A DNA stretch of 64,000 nt from Brachionus manjavacas (taxonomy: Eukaryota; Rotifera; Eurotatoria; Ploima; Brachionidae). The notes under the pieces were generated by a model, which saw nothing but the letters and a program-made list of their open reading frames with translations, did not search any database and was not told the DNA's origin. Shown here piece after piece: positions 45,601-59,302 of the stretch. Within the stretch, counting starts at the first letter, position 1. Each line of letters begins with the position of its first letter. The stretch is from contig JAHQIY010000032.1 of NCBI GenBank assembly GCA_019054805.1, positions 434,001-498,000 on the forward strand, given 5' to 3'. The translations under genes were made by a program, and so were the position numbers.

Positions 45601-48600
45601 TTTTGTTACAATCACGCTGATAATAAAATAATAAAGTGCATTCAAATTGAGTTTGATTGCTATTTTTAAGGATGGATATTTACCCTTTACATCAATAATT
45701 AAATTGTCATATGAAAATAAAAATAATCGTCATATGGATAATTAAATTATTTAATGAATAGTTTAATTGTTAATTTTAATTATAACTTAAAGTTCTCTAA
45801 TCTACACCATCCCTAACCCGAATCTCAAACTAGGCCTCCTCACCAAGACCCCATTTGATTCACATTGTTGATATGGCAGCGACAAGTTAATGTTTTATTA
45901 TTTTACTATAATTACATTATTTTAATTATTTGTAGACTTTTTCTTACTGTAGCAAGTTCAGATTATATAAAAGATAAAAATTAGTTCAGATTAAAACATA
46001 AGAGCAAAAATCAAATAAAATTTAACCTTTGGCAACAATTCACTTTAGTTACATAAATAAATTTTACAATTTTTAATTTAATAGAGCAAATTTATCTGAT
46101 TCAAAACCAACACCGTTTATTCAAATATTATTTTAAAATTTAATTGAACTTATATTAAAGAATTTCATAGTTTATCTGATAGATATTTATAAATAAATAA
46201 ACTAAAACAAAACAAGCAACCTACGAAATTCTTTATTACTAAAAATTTAGATAATTGAAATTTCAATTATTTTTTTTAAATTCTTTTAAAATTTCCAAAA
46301 GCAACTTGCATTAAATTGAATTTTTGTTTTTTTTTTTTAAACCAAATATTGAAAATTTCAACAAAATTTTCCAAATATTCAAATATTTTTACCAAAGTTC
46401 GAATGCAATTTCTATATTTAATATTTGATACTTGATCTAATCCAAAATCTAATGTTGGAAAAATTGGCCTAAAGTAGAGTAGTCAATGAGCCTTTGACGA
46501 TTTTTTTTCTAATGACCAAAAATTTTTAAACCTAAATATTAAAAGAAAAAGTATTTATTCTTATCAATTATATTAGAATAGGCAACTTTTTTTTTTAATA
46601 TTAAAAAAAAGAAGTCAGGCTAAGTAAAATGACAAGTTTACTTAAGGATTAACTTTAAAAAAGACCATTTATAAAAAGAACTCAAGCTTTCTAAGATTTT
46701 CTAAAAATGTTGATGACTAGACTTGATCTAAATAAATAAAATTAAATTAGTCACGTATAGTAATTTACATTTATCAACTTGAATTCAATTACTTTTAAGC
46801 CTATTTTGTCAACTAAGAATATTAGACTTAAAACCAAGATATAAAAGGTGTTTGTCTTCGTAAATTTTTTTCAAAAAAGGGTTATTTCGATAATTTAATA
46901 TTAAAATTAGCTAGCTGGATGAGATTTCCTTTTTTTAATTATTTCAAAATTTTTTATTAAATTTCAATTTTTTTTTTTCGATCAATAAACTTTACATTAA
47001 AATATTTTTGTTAATTAAATTTTAACAAAAAAATATTTGATCAATTTTAATTTTTTCTATGATTTTCTTCTAATTTAAAAAAGAAAATAGAAAAAAAAAA
47101 CTATTTTTAATATTTCAGAGAATTAATGTAGGGTTTTCTTTTAAAAATTTTAAAAATACTTTTTCAAGAAAAAAAAAACTATGTTATTAATAAATGTTAA
47201 TTTAAAAAGAAAATCTTTGATTCTGCCAAATGATGTCTTAAGTGTCAACAATCCAAAATAAAAAACAATGTCTTAATTTAATGGAATGAAGTCAAATTTT
47301 AAACTTTTTTAAAACAACTTTTAGAAATAAAAAATAATTTTTTTCTTAAATTAATAGAAAATTTAATCAAGCACTGAAAAAAAATTTCCAAAAAAAAGTC
47401 TTACAGTTATAAATTTTGCAAAATGTTCATTTTCGCCAACTTTTTGCTTTAGATAATCATTCAAATTATTTTGCACCAGACAGTATTCTTCATAGGGCTG
47501 AAACAAATTCTTAAACTATAGAAAAAATATTTAAATAATGTTTAAAGTGCCATTAAAAGAGAGATTACGTCTGAGAATGAGCTAATCAAAAATTGTGGAT
47601 CGATTAGCAGGCTGATGGACGAGCCATTGACCAGATTGTGTAATGTGGGATGTAGATATTTGCACCATAAAGTCAAATTGCACTTGAACACCTCGATTAT
47701 ATTACAGAAAAGTTTTTTGAGATCAATGTCTTTGAAAAGCTCGCCAGTTTGCTCATTCAGCTTGAGATTGACCAAACAATTGAGAAACACATCGATCACT
47801 ATTTTGATTGACTTAATAAATGAGCACTCGGTTACCAAAAGCTCCCATATTGCCATTTGCTGTTTGGCTTTGCGAATTGGCAAAGACTAAACAAAAGATT
47901 TTTATTATTTTTTTTTTGTGAAAGGTTTCTATACCTGTGCATAAGAGTCGCCTACGAACTTGTTCCAATCGGGTTCGATTTCGAGCCAGACTGGATCAAA
48001 CATGCCTATGGCGAACTCCTCGGGCAATTTGGGCAATTGGCGAGTGTAGAGCTCGAGAAAGTGGTTGAGAGGCGAGGCGGCTTCCATCAGCTTGGAATTA
48101 CTGTAGCTGGCAAAAATGCTGGCAATTTGGCCCATGCGTCGGAAGTTGCCGCGGTTGACGCGCACAACTCTCTCGCTGGCGTTCACTGGACTTGGATATG
48201 CCATGTTTGAATAATTTGAGCATATGGAAGTCGACGAGCTGTTCTTAAGCGAACCAGCTTGCGTCTGGATAGAACTGTGCTCGTTCATCACAGCGATACA
48301 ACTGTTTCGCTTATGCTTGCTCTTAAATTTTATAAATTTACATAAAATTTTTAATTGCATTCAAAATATTAAAGCTTAAAAAGGTAAATTTTAATAAAAT
48401 TTGCTATTCGACTGATTCATTGGAACTTGAAATAATGGAAAAAGTTTGTCAGAATTACAGCTTTTTTTTTCTTTTTTTTTCTCTTTAAAGAAAAATAAAA
48501 TTTTCAAGTTATTGAAAACAAGCTGCAATTTTGTTTTAGCTAAGTCAATAGAATTTTCAAGTTGTCTCTAAAGTTTCTCCATTTTCTAAGATAAATATTG

Positions 48601-51600
48601 TTGTCAAGTCTTAAGAGCTGTCAAACTTGTTCACAAGTAGAGAGTCCAATCTAATTTAGCTAAATACATTTTTTTCTTAGAAAAAAATTACATTTTTGTA
48701 GGCTTTTGAGCTGAAGTAATTGTGCCAATTGATAGACGAAGACGTGGGCTGTGCTGTAATGTTCTGCTTTGGCACATCTTCCTTGTGTTTTGGTGTCAAG
48801 TCTTTTTCTTGATGAGAAAAATATGAGCTATTTTTTAAATGAAAATTGATGTTTAATTACTTTTAAGAATGAACTCAGTGCCGAAAAAATGCTCGCACAA
48901 CTGGTCCAAATCGACTTGAGTCTGATCATTTAGGCACAGCTCGTAGTCATCGCTGTTGATATCCATATCCGAATAAAGCGATTTAAATGCATCTCTTTAA
49001 AATATTAATTTAGTCACATATATAATGTGTTAAAACTAATTTTTTTTTTCCAAATATTAAAGAAGTTATGCCAATCTCGATAATATTTTTAAAAAAATTA
49101 GTTTCATTCAAAAGACTAGTTTGGTAATCGTTCTATTTTTTTACACTTTTTATAAAAATTAATTTTTTCTAATCACTCGATTAATTTTTCTAAGAATTAA
49201 GTTTTAAAATTTTTTTTATTATTTATTCTTTCCTCGATCAATAAATGTTTTATTTATTATTTTAATTAAAGAGATGAGATTTATTAGACCAAATGATGCA
49301 AATTTCTGCATTCCCAAAAAAAAATGCCACCCACAAAAAAAGCTTAGCCATCACAATGAAGAATTTTTGAATTCCCTTAATTACAATATTTTTATATAAT
49401 TTTAGAAATAGATTTCTGATTTTTGTATTGATTTTCCGTAATTTAAAAAAAAACGCCGAAAATTTTTTTAAATTTTTCAAAATAAACAAATCGATCGAAA
49501 AGAAAAAGAGAAGTTGTAACAATTATTATAGTCAAAAACAGTCATTGACAATTTTTTAATTATTAGGGTAAAATATTAATTACCGCTCATAGCTGGTTCT
49601 CATTTAAAATGACACGAGAAAAAAAATTAAATTTTGTCTTTTTTATTTTTTTTTAAAAAAAACATCTTTAGCAAAAAATTTTGCTAAATATATTAATAGA
49701 ATTTTACATGATAGTTTTTGGGTAGCATTTATTGAATTTTTTATTTATAGATAAACCTCCGTGCAAAAAAAAAAAAATTATTTAAAATCTTGTATCATTT
49801 CAAAAATACATTTTTACTTTAAATTTAAATGTTATTTTTTTAAGTAAAAATTATATTTTTTTGACATTACAAAAATACTTTTAATCTTTTCATTTACTTA
49901 AATTTACTAAAAATTTTTTATTTATTAATAACCTTTCAATAATCAGAATTCAAAGTGAGAAAAAATAAATTCAAACTTTACATTTTGATTATTAAACGAT
50001 TATTAATAATTTTTTTTAAAAAAAAATCCCATTAAAATTTAAAGTAAAAAATTTATTCATGAAATAAAAATCTTGCCATGTTTTTTTCGAAGATCTTGAT
50101 GTCAAAAAGAAGAAAAATTAAAAACTACAAAATATAATTATTTTGCTAAATTTAAATATTTCAATGCAAAATTTATTTCCAAATAGTAGATTCAGTGAAA
50201 GAATAGAAGAGCGTTTTAAAAGTTCAAACATTGATATAATATCAATTATTTTTATGATTTGTAAAAGCAAAGAGAAAATTGAGCATGGTTTAATAAAAAC
50301 AAAATTAGATTTATTTATGAAATTTCTTGATGAAGAAAAGTTTTAGACATTGGTATCCTTTTGAGATGCGGTTAAATTTTGATTATGAAGTATTACCTCG
50401 AACAAAAAATTAGAAAAATTAAAAAAAAATTTTTAGGGTCTAATCTGGTTAAAATTTTCCTAGCTTGAAAAACCAAAGTACAGATTAAGCTTTTATTTTT
50501 TTTGTTCTTTTTATATTAATAGTCCAAGTTGGTAATAGTAAATAAAAAATTTTAATTTCCAAATTTTTTTGAGCCTACCCATCCAAAAAATCAAAGCTAC
50601 TTTTTGACCATCTAAAAAAGATTCTTCAGAGTCAGCTTAGATCTCGAAAATGCCAAAAAATGTTTCCAAAAAATTTTAAATTTACTTAGTGGTAGCACGT
50701 TGCTTCTGTGCCGGAAATATTTTATGAATTTAATTTTGTTAGAAGGTGAAAAAGTAAAAAATAAAAAGAACCTAAATGATTAAAGCACAAATTGACTTTT
50801 TTTAGTTTCATAAAGCCCTCGCGTTAAAAAAAGATCAATTAAAAGATAATGAATTTTATTAATTTTTAAAAGTTGGTTTAAAAAGAATTACTTCAGCATT
50901 TGTCCTTTGCGTAATTTGATGTTTTTTTGCACGGGCTTCGAATTGGAACTTGTGTGAATAGTTATTTCAGACATTGCTTCATCATTGCTGAAAAAGTTGG
51001 ACGACGATGAATAAAATTGTTTGAGCTTGGAGTACGAGTCCTCGTCTATAGTTTGATAGTTATTCAGCTTGAACAAAGGATTTCGAATCGATTTGGTGGT
51101 CGAGTTGTCATTTTGCTTTAGGTTATCTACACATTGTTCATTTTTTTTGACTAATTGAACATTCAGGTCGATTAGACTTTGAGTTTGAAACTAAATAGAA
51201 AATGTTAGACATTGAGCAAATAGATTAGCTTTATTGAAAATGCCAACTTGCTGAAAACGCTTTTTGCGGTATCTTGCGGACTCGGTCGAGTCTGTTTCTT
51301 CTTGATTCATTTCCTCTTCTATAAAAAAAGAAAATAACTTAGAACAAGATGGAAATTGTGAGCAGACCATTTTTTTTAATTTGGTGCTGACTTAGCATGT
51401 CTGCGCTGGGATTATTGACAAAATTGATTGAATTTAAATTTTGATCGAGAGCTTTGGTCGCAGTGCTGCATTTATTGTTCAACGAAAGAGTTAGAATTGA
51501 AGGAGATGGTGAACAGCATCGATCTTCTGTGTCTCTATTGGCATTCAAGCGATCTAAAGTCTAAATAGGAAAATCTTTTTAGCAAACGCCCTGATTTTTA

Positions 51601-54600
51601 TGTTTGAATGCGGATCACGGAAATTGGCCGTGTTTACATGCCGAAATTCTCACTCAAATATTAAGTTTTTGGGAATTTCTCAATCAAATAAAAAATTTAA
51701 TTCTTAATTAATTTATATTTTTCTCAATTTATTTTTTTGAATTTTAAATTAATAAAAAAAAAGTGTTGATCATTGATCAGCTAACAGGATATTGAACAAG
51801 CTTGAAATTTAAATATAAAGAATTATCTAATTAAGGATAATTGTTGTAAAACTAGATTTTAATGATGTGTAGAGACTTTAATTCAAAATTTGCTTTTATT
51901 TTACAGCCAAGATCAAATTATGCCGGAACAGTTTCCGAAATTGGAGCACGCATCAATTTTTTTCTTTTAAAAATGTCGTGACTGCGATCAATTTTATAGC
52001 GATTTTAATGCAGTTATTACTCATGATATTTAAAATCATCAGTCAAAATTTAAATGAAAATTCAAATAGAAAAGATAAAGTATGCTAAATTAAAATGTAG
52101 CCTTAAATGTTCATTTTAAATCGAACATGAAGTGCCATTAATGTAATGTTTTACTCTGAGCGAGAAAACTAATTAAAAATTTAGTAAAGTTTTTTTTCAT
52201 CATTTTTGTCTCAACAAAAAGACATCTATTTCAAAAATAATTAAATTTTGTGTTTTTATTATCAAAAAACTGAATCAAAAATTACTTGACGAGATAGAAT
52301 AAAGACTTTGTCCCACTCATTTAAGCTTTATTAAAAAAAACAACTAAAGACTAGAGTTATTTTTTTACATCCCCACAGGTATTACTGATTTCTCGTTCAT
52401 TTATTATATTGAATTAAAAAAAAAATATTCTTTTTTGTTTTTTTTCATTTAAAATTTTCTATTTTTACTTTTTTTTATTTTATCTTAATTATGGATTGCT
52501 AAAATCTTGAGTTGTCCGTGAATTTGTTTTCATCCTTTTAAAAATTTCTTCATTATAAAGTATTTTGTTAAAAATTGAAGTTAATTTTGAAAAATTAATT
52601 ATATCTATTTATCTTCTTTGAAAATTGACCGAGCTAGCAAGCAGAGAAAAATCATATTTTTTAACACTCACCTGCATAAGAAAATAATCTTTTATTTATC
52701 CTTGCTTATGACAACATGATGTCAAATGTTTTAAGGTAAAGACCTTTCTTTTAAAAAAATGATTCCAAATAATTTAGCAAAAATTGCTGGTGCTTGTAAT
52801 TAAAGCATCAAATAAAAGAAATAAAAAGCTGATTAACGAAAGACACCTAGTTCGCTCATTTTGTCTTGGAACATTCTTGTCATCATCGAAATTGCCTCAA
52901 ATTTGATTCCAAATAATTTATAAAAATTAAAAAAAATTTGCCCAAATAAATATTTAGTTTATTTAAATGAGAATTTTGTCAAGCCTTAAAACATCTCGTT
53001 TGAATTTAAATATACCAATGAAGCTTGACAATTTTTTATTCAAATTCGTAAAAAAGATACCGGAAAGTAGTTAATTTGGTGGCTTCTCTTTAAAAAAAAC
53101 GAAAAACCCACTACCGAAATATAATCAAACCTTTCAATCAAAACCTTGAAAAAAAATTTGCATTTAAAAATATTTTTTTTTATTTATGGAATATCAATTA
53201 GAATTGTTTGCTGAATTTTGAGGATTTTATTACCATAAACCAGTCCAAAATAAAGCCAGTGCCAATTTATGCAATCTTAAATTTACCACACTTAAAAAAT
53301 TGAATTGAAAAAGTTTCAAACGAAAATAACCGATCAACTAAAAAAATCTTTGACTCTTTAGCAGGTTTTTTATTTTGATGACAGAAAATTATCATCGTAA
53401 TTGTGGTAGAGTAGTAGAATGTGAAACAACTGTTGAAATACAACATCTTGAAAAACAATAGAACTTCTGAAAAGATTCAAAATAATAATTAAAAGAAAAG
53501 CGTTCAAATAACAAGGTAAATCTAGAAAATAGTTGAAAACTTTTATTTTTTTATTTTTTTAGATCAGTATCTTTTATTATTTTTATACATTTTCTGTTTT
53601 GAAAAAAAAACTCTTTATTTATTTGACTGCGCCAGAATTTTTTCAAGAGTCAGAGCTCGTTTGGCTTCAATTTAAAATTTCAAGGCTTTCGTACAATACC
53701 AAAAGTCGACCAAACATCTTAAAAAGTTGAATTTTTTTCTATCGCTTCATCAATTTATTTAAATATCTAATTGTCAAAAAATGCAACTGTCTGATTTTAG
53801 ATTAAACATTGTATGAATTTGAGGCTAATAGATCATTTCACAACTAATTTAAAATCAAACAAATGAGTTTAGATAGAACAAAAAAATCTTGAAATGCTAA
53901 ATTTCAACAAAGCTCTGTGCCCATTAGATATTATTTGATTATGATTTAACATAAATTCTCTTGATTAATCGGTAATTTGACAAATTTAATAAATATTGAA
54001 GAAATAGAAAATTTCCCTCAGTGAATTTTCTGGGACAAAATGCAATTATTATTGATGTTAAATTATTACTATTTTAAATTTAAAAAAATTCCATTTAAAC
54101 CGAATAATATTCTAATCAATAAATTTTTTCAAAAAAAAAATTAAATTAAATTAAGGAAAATAGCTTTTGTCGAAATCAACTTAATTGTTGCTATTTTGAT
54201 AGTCATTTTTTCTGATTTAGTAATTATTAATATTATTATCATTAAAAAATTTTGAAGTCCCATGGACAAAAAAAAAGAATTTAAATTCATTTAGTTTGAA
54301 TAGAAATAAAAAATTGCAAAAATTTTTCTAATTTTAATTTTAGGAAATGCATAATTGCCTTTTTTCAAAAAAAAATAAAACAAAAAATTCTTTCTTACAA
54401 TTTAAGGTTAGATAAATTTATCAAATTCATCCTCAAATTTTGTTTTTCGAAAATATTAACCCACACCACTTTAAACAATCAAAACAAATTCTAATACAAG
54501 GATAAGTTTTTAATCATTTTATACTAAAATCAAATCTAAGTAAACCTGTTTTAGTGTTTTAAATAAAAAAAATTCCATATAACCAGGATAATATTCTAAT

Positions 54601-57600
54601 CAATTAAATTTAAAAAAAAAATTTAAATTTAATTAAAGAAAATTTCCTTTGTCGAAATCAACTTAATTGTTGCTATTTTGATAGTCATTTTTTCTGATTA
54701 AATAACATGAATATTGTAAGGAGTCTTTGGGAAGACCCGTCATACTAAAAATCAATTAGACTCTCGCTTGTGCAAGATTAAATAAATTAAATAAACTCAA
54801 AAATCCTTGGTAATATTTGAAAAATTTTGTGTAAACCTTGTAATACGTAAACAAATAAGTGGACCAAATTAGGTTATAAAGAAAGTACGGCTCTGCGACC
54901 CCCTATTGACACAAAGGGACAGAAAAAAATTTTAATCTTCTTCTATTGACAAGCTTTTGGCCTATTCTCTCGACTTGTTCAGCTATTGTTTGATTTAAAT
55001 TAATCCCAAGGTGCTTTTTGAGCGATCAACAGCTGAACATTTCACGGGAACAATTAAAGTAGCTGGTATTTTGCTTTTTTCTTTTGTCGAGCACGTATGC
55101 GATGAATTTGATCAAATGAAACCCAAGAATGAATAAGAATTGATACCTTGGCATATTAGGTAATATAGAAACAAAAATAAGAAAAGAAAACAGGGTTTTA
55201 TTTCGCTAAGCTCGATTTCAATTTGCATAAAATTTTAAATGTTCATACAATTTCCAAAAAGTCCTACAACTAAATTACATAATGAAAATTTTGTAAAAAA
55301 GAATTATAAAATGAGTATTTTTCTAAAAAAAGAAAAATTCTGTTGAGATTCCTGAAGCAAAATTTTTGTCCTGCTTCAAAATTAGAAATTAAAAGAAAAA
55401 ATACTCCGAGGTCCACAATAAATCTAGCGAATGTTCCATCTAAATGTGACTTGAAAATTTTGAAAATTAGCTAGAAGCCCATTTAAATCAAATTGGACTT
55501 AGTAAGTCAATGATTTGAAAAAAATTTAGAACAATATCTGAATTTAACTTAAAATAGTTGAGTATTTTCGGTATGGAGACCAATATGAAAGCTTTTTGAC
55601 TGTCATTCAAAGTCTTTAAAGAAGCTTGAAGTCAGACTGATGAATTCAACAACTGAAATATACCTTTAAAGTAAAATAGAACTATTTGAAAGAATCTATT
55701 GTCGGAGAAAAATAATTTCAGAACTAAGGAAATTGATCAACAGCTTATAGAACAATTAGAACTTTTTTGTTTTCTTGTTGCATTAGAATTAAAAAACTTG
55801 TCTAACTAAAAGATTTTTAGTACTCTTTTAGATCACATTTGTAAATATTTTGACAAAAAAAAATATTTAATTTTTATTTTTAGAAAAAATTTGTAAATAT
55901 TAATTTTAGTCTAAAAATAAAGGTGTAAAAATATTCGATTTAGTAATGTCATTCAGTCTAATAAGTCCAAAATAGCCATGCTAAATGTTGTGATTACATC
56001 GTTTTGTCAATTTTATTTTTTATTTTCATATAAATGATGGCTCAATTAATTAAATATTTTTCTAGTATGTTAGATTAAAGGCTTATCATAAACAAATAAA
56101 AAAAGAAATAATTTAGTGCCTTGTTCGAAATCAATCGTTGAAGCTGTGAAAAATTTACAGGAAAATAATATAAAAATTGAAAATCAAGTCATTTTTATAA
56201 AAATTGATTTAGAATAAAAATGGAACATAATAAAATTTTATTTGCTCTTTGAGTGAAAGCCTTTATCATTTCTTTCACACTTTTAAAATTTGTAAAATTT
56301 GATAAGCTTTGTCAAAAGCTGACTTCAAGACTGTTTGGTACAGCTGGGAATAAAGAGTAGAAAAAATTAAAACCTTGAGTACAAAAAGCGATAGATCTAA
56401 CAATCTAAAAGCCTTAATAATAAGTCGGGTCTCTCACAAAGAAAGACGGAAAAGAAGTTTAATTATCATGGATCTATGCTTGTATCTTGAAGAGTTGTAA
56501 GAAGCATACATAATATACTTTTGGCAACGCATCTTAACCAATATGCATGGAATGATATATTTTATAGCAGTAAAGATAGTTCAAAGACAAAATAATAGCC
56601 TGGATGGTGATTTTGAGGTGAACGATGAGTGAATCTTTTTTTGTACCAAGCAATTTACCAGTCAGCACCTTAGAGAATAATTGGAAAATATAAAAAATTC
56701 AGAAAATGTACGAAAAAATTATTTAAAAGAGGATTATTGCGGAAATTTAATAAGGTTGATTCTAAAGCCAAAATCTTTGTTAATATTTTGATAGAATAAA
56801 TTCGAACTTGTCTGAGAAAAACAGATCTACAGGTTGTATAATACTATCCTCGATTTCATAGATCGCTATGAATTTCCATTTTTTTTGGTAAAATTTTTTA
56901 AATTAAAAAAGATTTGATTCCTTATAACAAAAAGTAGTATTTTTATGATAACAAAAATTAAGTGCCAATTTTTATTGTAAAAGTGTGGCTTCAAAATAAT
57001 TAAAAAAAAACCTAATTCAATACTAAAATTTTCTTCGTAATATTCGATATTTTATCTAATAGACAAGTGCTTGAGATTTGATCATTAAATACAATATAAG
57101 AAATTACTGAATTTTAGGCTCAATTAACTTTTCGAAATAAATTTTGCTTAGGGTTTGTTTTTTTTTTCTAATGGATATTGAACCTTTTGTTTTTGTAATA
57201 TTTGAAATCCTGAAAATAGGAAACAATTTTTTCTCGGTTTTATTTTACCATCAAGGAATTATTTAAAGATACGAGCATGTTTTCTATGTTTCTAAGAATT
57301 TTTTCGCTCTTTCTAACTTAAAATAAAAATTTTTGTACCTTTACCTTTTTTATTAAGTGATGCGAATCGCTTTTTAAATGTGAGTTTTTTAAATTATAAG
57401 TGTAATTTTAATTAACATAAATAATTGGAAAAAAAAACAATTTTTTTTCTTAAAGCACTCTACCTAACTCAATTAGTATTATTTACAATAGTACTAAATA
57501 AACTAAAAAATTTCTTAAAATAAAAGTACACTTGAAATAAAATTATTTTTCTTTGGAAAAATTTAGCAAAATCGTGCATTCATGGTAGTAATGTAAGGTG

Positions 57601-59302
57601 TACTAGCCAAAAAGGCAATTGAGTGTGTTGTCAGGCTTACGTTTAATTGAGATTTTTTTTCTCTAGAGGCCAAAATTTTTAATAATTCACTTTTTATTTT
57701 TAAAACACTTTAATAAAATAGAAAAACTAAAACTTTTACAGACAAATAAGGTTTAAATTAAAATGACATATTAAACTCATTTATTTCAGCATTAAATTTC
57801 TTATTGAAAATATGATTTCATTTTTCAAATAATTTTTTTTCCAAATTAAAAATTGTAATTTGAATAAATAGTTTTCAATTTTTTCTTTTGTAAAAGTTTC
57901 AATCTTAGTTGATAAGTTTTCACATCTCTAATATAATTAATAGTTAAAAGGAAAAATGGTTCCTCAGACTGGAAAAAGTGTTCCTATAATCTTTTTTTAT
58001 CAATCGTAGGTTTTATAATAAAATTGGATTTATTTATTGACGAACTTTTAGCATGAGATTCAATATTTAAAAATGTTTTAATGAAATTATTCTATTTAAC
58101 TATTATTTTTTTTAAATATAGATAAATTCCTGCAATGGTACATTTTCAAATGAACGAATTTTGAGGAAAAAAATTTAGGAATTATATTAAATTTTGAAAA
58201 AAATTTTAGAAATGCTATCACTTCAAATAAAAAAGAGCTCTTTATGAAAAAATTTTAATTAAAAAAAAAAAAAAAGTTCGGGGTAATTATTTGTAAAGAA
58301 ACAAAGTAGGATCCACATTCATGAATAAAATTTCTACAAACTTACTTCTAAATTGTTTGGGTCTGCGTGGGTGAAATTTTGATTTTCCTCGCTGAATTCG
58401 TCATCGAGATTTTTAATCTCCGCGTACTTGAGTCTTATACTTAGCTTGTTTTCGTCACTAATGTTCAAATCATCCCAGAGAGGACTCGAATTCGGACAAT
58501 AAGAGGCGTTCAGTGGCACAGAAAAACCTTTGCATCTTACCAATTGTCGCTTAGTGATGGTGCCATGAGCACTTTCATTAGATTTAAAAGATACTGCTGA
58601 CGATCTCTCATGGCTTTTTTGTTTTTCTGCCAGTTTGTAGCTTTTTTTATTGCTGAAAAATTTTAAATTTCGGTGCCACTCAGGCGACGCCATGCACTCG
58701 CTTTGAGGGCGCTGGTTTGTTTCATGCTCGTTGTCACTGAACACATTGTCATAATCTCCCAGGTTGTAATAATCGCTTTCATGGTTCTCTACATTTTGTG
58801 AACTTCCTGACGAGCTCTTGGAAAAGGAGAACAGGTTGAACAGGGAAGAGCGCTTTTTTTTCGGCGGGTTTATGTAGCTGGTTGAACAGGTGGCTGTTGG
58901 TCGAGAGTCGACCTTTTTAGGAGAATCGGACAGGAAATTTTTCCTCAAGCATGGACTATTGGCCGAACTAATAAAGTAAGACTTGGACTTGAATTTGTCC
59001 TTCTTGGACATGGCTGGCGCAGGCTCTATTTTGTTGCCAAAAATTTTCTCTATTGTGCTTGAGGATATTGTGTGTGAGGAATCAACTTGACGATTGCTTT
59101 TCTTGTGGGCAAAACTCGTCAATTTGCGAAAAGACTCGGACTTTCTCAGAATGTTTTGCACAAAGTTTTTATTCGTATTTACAGGTGCATCGGAATGTGA
59201 ATCAATTATGCTGTTCAGGCTGTCTATGACCAAATCGCTCTCTTGGATAAGCTTGCCAGACGCCGAATCGGAGAATTTTTTGCATTCATTTTCAGACGAC
59301 AT
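42619..59302 (-). CDS. PLEKHG5: RhoGEF with UBL/RBD-like, DH and PH domains (PLEKHG5-like), eleven exons
   Basis: Guanine-nucleotide exchange factor for a Rho-family GTPase, acting at membranes and the actin cytoskeleton. Exons (5' to 3'): 59302-58346, 51560-51392, 51318-51248, 51190-50892, 48994-48861, 48807-48692, 48321-47935, 47886-47569, 47515-47405, 44426-44277 and 44217-42619. They total 4311 nt, 1436 residues, with all joins GT..AG and in phase. The Ser-rich N-terminus is disordered. A ubiquitin/RBD-like segment (about 485-545) reads IKLRKGQMLKDAFKSLYSDM, then VDLDQLCEHFFGTEFIL. The DH domain (about 715-930) has QQMAIWELLVTECSFIKSIK, FQPYEEYCLVQNNLNDYLK and the CR3 helix FSEYMIMPVQRITRYHILIE. 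The PH domain (about 970-1070) has GPLRLKDVPKSVDVHCFLFT then DMLLITQLKKSKKYKIIKPP. The segment EKYEGVQGQNEEVNEILNQF between DH and PH matches PLEKHG5 specifically. A long Ser-rich tail follows. The donor of exon 2 has an in-phase alternative at about 51368. Further 5' exons are possible. Confidence 0.88.
44456..45570. repeat. ~271-bp tandem repeat in a RhoGEF intron
   Basis: The phrase CATTTTATTTTAATTTTTTA begins copies at 44462 and 44734, and a variant begins at 45004, giving a period of 270-272 bp. Each unit contains AACACTGATTGATCAATTAG (or a variant), TTAACCCGAATGTTTTTGAA and GTTCCGATTTTTTTGCTG. A displaced partial copy covers about 45388-45570. Copies one and two differ at only a few positions. 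Non-coding; spliced out as part of the 2.98-kb ninth intron. Confidence 0.85.
45571..47404. other. Rest of RhoGEF intron 9
   Basis: AT-rich sequence without a recognisable gene or repeat. The patch CTACACCATCCCTAACCCGA at about 45801 is less AT-rich, but no feature was assigned. Confidence 0.35.
51561..58345 (-). other. 6.8-kb first intron of the RhoGEF gene
   Basis: No coding frame was recognised. It contains a ~150-bp direct duplication (separate entry) and a less AT-rich patch at about 54840-55150 (TACGGCTCTGCGACCCCCTA) of unknown nature. Such a long intron among introns of ~50-60 bp may carry regulatory sequence. Confidence 0.6.
54085..54720. repeat. ~150-bp direct duplication in RhoGEF intron 1
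   Basis: Copies at about 54085-54240 and 54567-54720 share AATTCCATTTAAACC/AATTCCATATAACCA, then ATAATATTCTAATCAAT and a nearly identical 60-bp block GTCGAAATCAACTTAATTGT.. ending TTTTTTCTGATT. The spacing is about 480 bp. Non-coding. Confidence 0.8.
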
